A stretch of DNA of 25,814 bases. Source: JAAUTS01 sp038250235 (GTDB taxonomy: Bacteria; Verrucomicrobiota; Verrucomicrobiia; Methylacidiphilales; JAAUTS01). How positions within the stretch are numbered: position 1 is the stretch's first letter; every line of letters starts with the position of its first letter. This document shows, in pieces, positions 22,978-25,814 of this stretch. The position numbers were made by a program, and so were the translations under genes. Location of the stretch: positions 1 through 25,814 of the forward strand of contig JBBSCO010000042.1 in assembly GCA_038250235.1 (NCBI GenBank), in the 5' to 3' direction. Below the pieces are notes generated by a model that was not told where the DNA came from, did not search any database, and saw nothing but the letters and a program-made list of their open reading frames with translations.

Positions 22978-23679
22978 ATGCTGAATGCTAATTGTCGGGG
23001 CCGTTTTACGGCTGATGATTTTGAGTTTATGGTCAAGGCGCTGGCCAGAAAGCGGGAGGATGCCGTTGCCCTCGTGGATCTTCTCGGAGATCAGGAATTC
23101 CGGGATCATATCCTGGATCACGATGCACTCTACAAGGAGCTGTTCGACAATGTCTCCTGCCTGAATGTTTCCCCTTACTTTTATTTTTATGTCCTGACCC
23201 GCCGCGTTCTCAGGAGGGCAGGACTGGATGACCGGGCACTGGCGGATTACCTGGCTCTCATGCTGACCGCTTTCGGGCGTCGCGCAGCCGAACAAGAAGG
23301 GGTGACCAACAGAATGGCCCAACCATATCTCTCGGATTTGCTCATTGCCCTTTCCAAGGCCGGCCCCAGTGAAGGATTCATGCTCCGGGCACATATTGCC
23401 GACTGCTCCCTCTTTATCAGTGGTATATTTGCCGACCGTGTCAAAATGTGGCACGAATACAGGGGCGGCCCTGGACTTTCTTTTTATGAAGAGATGGGCC
23501 AAAGCAATTATCATTATGTGGCACGCCATCAGTTGGCGGCCCGTTCGGAAATGGAGCAGATCTTTGCCCAGTTGTCCGGCCATTTCCACAAAGTGCGTTG
23601 TGCCCTGAATCATTTGTCGGAAAACATGCTGCATCTGTCCAAAGAAGACCAGGATGCGGCCAAATTGATCAGTGGATGA
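22978..23679 (+). CDS. Conserved-looking hypothetical protein, first gene of a two-gene cassette
   Basis: 233 residues, soluble and mostly helical, with no signal peptide. I do not recognise a named family. Blocks that look like a conserved core are NVSPYFYFYVLTRRVLR (about 62-78), a HIADCSLFISGIFADRV stretch (about 141-157) and FYEEMGQSNYHYVARH (about 167-182). The ATG at 22978 has one of the best ribosome-binding sites in the window (AGGAGGTAACTG). The gene starts directly behind the sigma-54-type site. Its stop overlaps the next start in ATGA, so the two proteins are probably made together and may interact. Function unknown. Confidence 0.78.
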   Translation: MLNANCRGRFTADDFEFMVKALARKREDAVALVDLLGDQEFRDHILDHDALYKELFDNVSCLNVSPYFYFYVLTRRVLRRAGLDDRALADYLALMLTAFGRRAAEQEGVTNRMAQPYLSDLLIALSKAGPSEGFMLRAHIADCSLFISGIFADRVKMWHEYRGGPGLSFYEEMGQSNYHYVARHQLAARSEMEQIFAQLSGHFHKVRCALNHLSENMLHLSKEDQDAAKLISG

Positions 23680-24371
23680 CGTTGCTGGCAGAAATCCAAT
23701 CGGTGCTGGAGCGGACCTACCGCCCCTCCGGCATCCGGTTGGAGGAATGCCTGATCGGACCGGCCCGCTCGCGGCAACTGGATGAAAGGCTCAGGGCCTG
23801 TGATCGGCTCCTTTCCCCGCAGGCCCGCACGTATCTCCGCTGCCATGAAGGATCACTCCACCTGGCACTTTATTTTGATCCCGCACTGATTGCCCGGCTG
23901 GAGGATGTTAATCCTTCCGAAATCATCAGCCAGCACAACATCCATGAGCTGATCGCGTTCATTGAGGAAATCACCCACGGGGTCCATGCCGCATTGGCAT
24001 TTCATGCAGGATGGCAGGCCTGGGAATCGGAACAGTTTGCCTGCAACCTTGAATTGCAGGCCCGCGTGGACACCTATTGGATTTTACTGTTGCTGGGCCG
24101 GGCACTGCGCCGTGGTCTTCTGGACGTGGAAACACGTTTATGGATGAAAGACCGCCTTTTCGGTGACGAGCAGACACATTATGAGAGCAGGGATCTTGAG
24201 AGGCGTTACCGCTGGGCCAGGGAAGGTGCCCGTTGCTTCATTGAACTTTGCGAAGGCGGAGAACCCCGACAACGCCAGGAGTGGATACGTGAATTCCGTG
24301 ATTTGAATCTGATGGGGAAGCTTCGCTTTCTTAGACGCCACGGTGGAGATAGTCTGGTGTTGTTGGGCTGA
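23676..24371 (+). CDS. Conserved-looking hypothetical protein, second gene of the cassette
   Basis: 231 residues, soluble and largely helical. The start ATG at 23676 overlaps the previous stop by four bases (ATGA). The frame is open to an ATG at 23598, but that would lie deep inside the first gene. The central helix pair carries FIEEITHGVHAALAFHAG (96-113), with Glu98-x-x-His101 and further His104 and His110, followed by NLELQARVDTYWILLLLGR (Glu126, Asp132). These acidic and His residues could bind a metal as in ferritin-like helical proteins, but that is speculation. The family is not recognised. Tight coupling and shared control with the first gene are the main clues. Confidence 0.78.
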   Translation: MTLLAEIQSVLERTYRPSGIRLEECLIGPARSRQLDERLRACDRLLSPQARTYLRCHEGSLHLALYFDPALIARLEDVNPSEIISQHNIHELIAFIEEITHGVHAALAFHAGWQAWESEQFACNLELQARVDTYWILLLLGRALRRGLLDVETRLWMKDRLFGDEQTHYESRDLERRYRWAREGARCFIELCEGGEPRQRQEWIREFRDLNLMGKLRFLRRHGGDSLVLLG

Positions 24372-24392
24372 CCCGTTTTTTGAGGGTTGTGT

Positions 24393-24418
24393 GTTTGGTT
24401 GCCAAACTTCTTTTATTG
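24393..24418 (+). terminator. Intrinsic terminator candidate after the two-gene cassette
   Basis: GTTTGG (24393-24398) and CCAAAC (24402-24407) form a perfect six-base stem with a TTG loop, followed by TTCTTTTATTG. It lies 22 bases after the stop of the second cassette gene, before the convergent CDF gene. The short stem makes it moderate in strength. The rest of the 24372-24577 gap holds nothing recognisable except a repeated CCGCCAGAT. Confidence 0.5.
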
Positions 24419-24577
24419 TCATTCTAAATCCGCCAGATGGAGGATGAAGAACCCCTGGCAGTGTCGCCAACTCAAATACGTTTGGAATAAAAGGAAAAAA
24501 GGCTCAAAACCGCCAGATAAATTTAAGAGGCCCAAAGATTTATCAAAACCCTCCATGATTGAGGAAACTGACAAATC

Positions 24578-25489
24578 TCAAGGGGAAAGTGTTTTGTCTT
24601 CCAGAAGTCCGGACGGCTCATGCCTGATGGCCACATGTGTCACGGAAGGAAACTTTTTCTTCACGGCCCGGGTCACTTCCTCTTCGATATCGAAGACCTG
24701 CTTGGCACTGAGATTTTCATCGATGCGGAGGTGTAGATCCACGTGGATGTCAGTATTCATGCCATGGGAACGTATGTCGTGGGCGTTTTCCACACCAGCA
24801 ACGCCTTCAACCACGCGCCGGACAGCGTTCTGATCCAGGCCATTGGCATCCGCCACCGTATCGATGCTGTCCTGAATGATGGTATAAGCCGCGCGGGCAA
24901 TGATCCCCACGATCCCGATGGCGGCGACGGCATCCATCCAGAACCAACCGAAGCGTGAAGTAGCCAAGCCGACCAAAGCCAAAAGGGTGCAACACATGTC
25001 GGAGCGGATGTGCTTGGCATCGGCGGCAAGCAGTGGGCTGTTCAGTTCCTTTGCTTTGAGATGTTGGTAGCGGGAGAAAGCGTAGTTGATGCCGTAGGTG
25101 GCGAGGAGCGCGGCCACGGCATACCAGGAAAAGTCAGGGGTCGAGACTGGTTGCATCAGGCGGGTGAAGGCACTCCCGAGAATTTCCCAACAACACAGGA
25201 GTAGCAGTCCGGCCAGAATTAATGTGGCGATGATTTCAAATTTGCGACGGCCGTAGGGATGTTGTTCATCCGGCGGCTGGGCAGACATATAAATCGCCAG
25301 AAGACCCACCGCACTGGGGGCACCGTCCAGAAACGAGTGAAGCGCGTCGGAAATGACCGCAAGACTTTTGGTCTGCCAGCCGACAAAAAGTTTGATAAAG
25401 GCCAGGGTGACATTCAACAACAACGCGTAAATAAAGATGCGTTGGATGTTTTTATAGCGAAAGTCTGCCAGCATATTGTCGAAAAGCAT
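24578..25489 (-). CDS. Cation diffusion facilitator transporter, zinc-type (CDF)
   Basis: About 303 residues from the ATG at 25489; a TTG at 25513 and an ATG at 25474 are alternatives and none has a Shine-Dalgarno sequence. Numbering from the TTG, six membrane segments carry the metal site His59-x3-Asp63 (DALHSFLD) in TM2 and His168-x3-Asp172 (KHIRSD) in TM5. The resulting HD-HD set is the one associated with zinc selectivity in ZnT-type proteins, rather than the DD-HD set of FieF. The cytoplasmic loop has the family motif DEQHPYGRRKFE. The C-terminal cytoplasmic domain (about 210-311) follows, with HDIRSHGMNTDIHVDLHLRID. It exports Zn2+ by proton antiport in the inner membrane. It is convergent with the two-gene cassette. 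Confidence 0.94.
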   Translation of the reverse strand: MLFDNMLADFRYKNIQRIFIYALLLNVTLAFIKLFVGWQTKSLAVISDALHSFLDGAPSAVGLLAIYMSAQPPDEQHPYGRRKFEIIATLILAGLLLLCCWEILGSAFTRLMQPVSTPDFSWYAVAALLATYGINYAFSRYQHLKAKELNSPLLAADAKHIRSDMCCTLLALVGLATSRFGWFWMDAVAAIGIVGIIARAAYTIIQDSIDTVADANGLDQNAVRRVVEGVAGVENAHDIRSHGMNTDIHVDLHLRIDENLSAKQVFDIEEEVTRAVKKKFPSVTHVAIRHEPSGLLEDKTLSP

Positions 25490-25623
25490 GAACACAGGTC
25501 TGCAACTGGTCAATGCACGGCTTGTCGGGGTGTGGCATCCATCCTATTATGGTAAGGCCCCTGCAAAAATTTCAACCACGACACCACTCTTGCTGCGGAA
25601 TAAAAAAAAGGCATGATCCCTTG

Positions 25624-25814
25624 ATGAACCGATGCCAACCAGAGGAGGCGGCACTTCGCATCGTCTGCTGTATAGTTTGCCTTCAGCTCTTGGCCACCAC
25701 AACCCTGGAGGCCCAGGAAAAGCCGCTCACCGTTTCGTTGGAACGTCTGGTGGATCTGCGGAGTCTGGACAAAGCGGACTCCCGTCTGGCAATTACCTTA
25801 AAAATCAAAGGCGA
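25624..25814 (+). CDS. Exported protein of unknown function, N-terminal part only
   Basis: A frame opens with the ATG at 25624 and runs to the window edge (63 codons). The N-terminus has a signal peptide (a hydrophobic core RIVCCIVCLQLLA, with TTTLEA before the likely cut) followed by QEKPLTVSLERLVDLRSLDK. No family can be named from this fragment. An overlapping frame from the ATG at 25632 is also open but reads as Gly/Ser/His-rich sequence without a signal peptide and is not favoured. Direction is divergent from the CDF gene, with 134 bases between starts and no recognisable promoter. Confidence 0.6.
   Translation, partial: MNRCQPEEAALRIVCCIVCLQLLATTTLEAQEKPLTVSLERLVDLRSLDKADSRLAITLKIKG

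Noticed and set aside
22945..23634. 229-residue minus-strand frame opposite the first cassette gene
   Set aside because: The plus-strand frame has a strong Shine-Dalgarno sequence, a promoter match and ATGA coupling to the next gene; the opposite frame has none of these.
24387..24833. 148-residue plus-strand frame
   Set aside because: Begins in the convergent gap and runs antisense into the CDF gene; basic, Ser-rich low-quality composition.
25562..25577. Sigma-54-like GG...GC upstream of the CDF gene (minus strand)
   Set aside because: Again 11 bases between GG and GC, and no TGGCAC-like left half.
1..25814. CRISPR arrays, tRNA or rRNA genes, insertion sequences, phage genes
   Set aside because: No regularly spaced direct repeats, no tRNA arm signatures, no transposase or integrase motifs and no terminal inverted repeats were found by reading.

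Overview
The window looks like a chromosomal segment from a Gram-negative bacterium: it encodes outer-membrane export parts, a class A penicillin-binding protein, an L,D-transpeptidase-fold enzyme and exported proteins with signal peptides. Base composition is moderate (roughly 50% GC by eye). Several exported proteins of unfamiliar type, a discoidin-like exported protein and few Shine-Dalgarno sequences would fit a PVC-type lineage such as Verrucomicrobiota. That assignment is inference; no rRNA or ribosomal marker is present.

Layout. (1) 1-1765, minus: an MBOAT O-acyltransferase and the start of its probable SGNH/GDSL-type partner, a polysaccharide O-acetylation pair. (2) 1830-2589, plus: a small protein overlapping a nucleotidyltransferase-fold protein, resembling a toxin-antitoxin-like pair. 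(3) 2773-7197, plus: nucleotide-sugar genes pseB, a pseG-like gene, rfbB and rfbA (UDP-GlcNAc 4,6-dehydratase/pseudaminate branch and dTDP-4-keto-6-deoxyglucose branch). (4) 21192 down to 7201, minus: a long co-directional block. In transcription order it holds an outer-membrane beta-barrel, a 397-base non-coding gap, a Wza-like export protein, a Wzc-like tyrosine autokinase, the K+ uptake pair KtrB/KtrA, a YafK-type L,D-transpeptidase-fold protein, a GT4 glycosyltransferase, ExoD, a small unknown protein, a serine beta-lactamase-family protein, a rhodanese and PBP1A. (5) 21456-24371, plus: an exported discoidin-like protein, then two overlapping genes of unknown function behind a very good sigma-54-type promoter match. 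(6) 24578-25489, minus: a zinc-type CDF transporter. (7) 25624-end, plus: the start of an exported protein.

Taken together this is an envelope and exopolysaccharide region: activated sugars on the left, copolymerase/kinase plus outer-membrane export in the middle, O-acetylation at the left edge, and peptidoglycan and ion-transport functions interleaved. No flippase, polymerase or priming transferase is in the window, so the pathway must be completed elsewhere. The most interesting points are the short Wza-like protein (no visible C-terminal membrane helix) paired with a separate beta-barrel, the sigma-54-preceded unknown two-gene cassette, the structured 397-base gap inside the export operon, the KtrB with an extra N-terminal membrane module, and degenerate GTTTNNN heptamer arrays that intrude into the N-terminus of RfbA. 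No tRNA, rRNA, CRISPR array, transposase or phage gene was seen.
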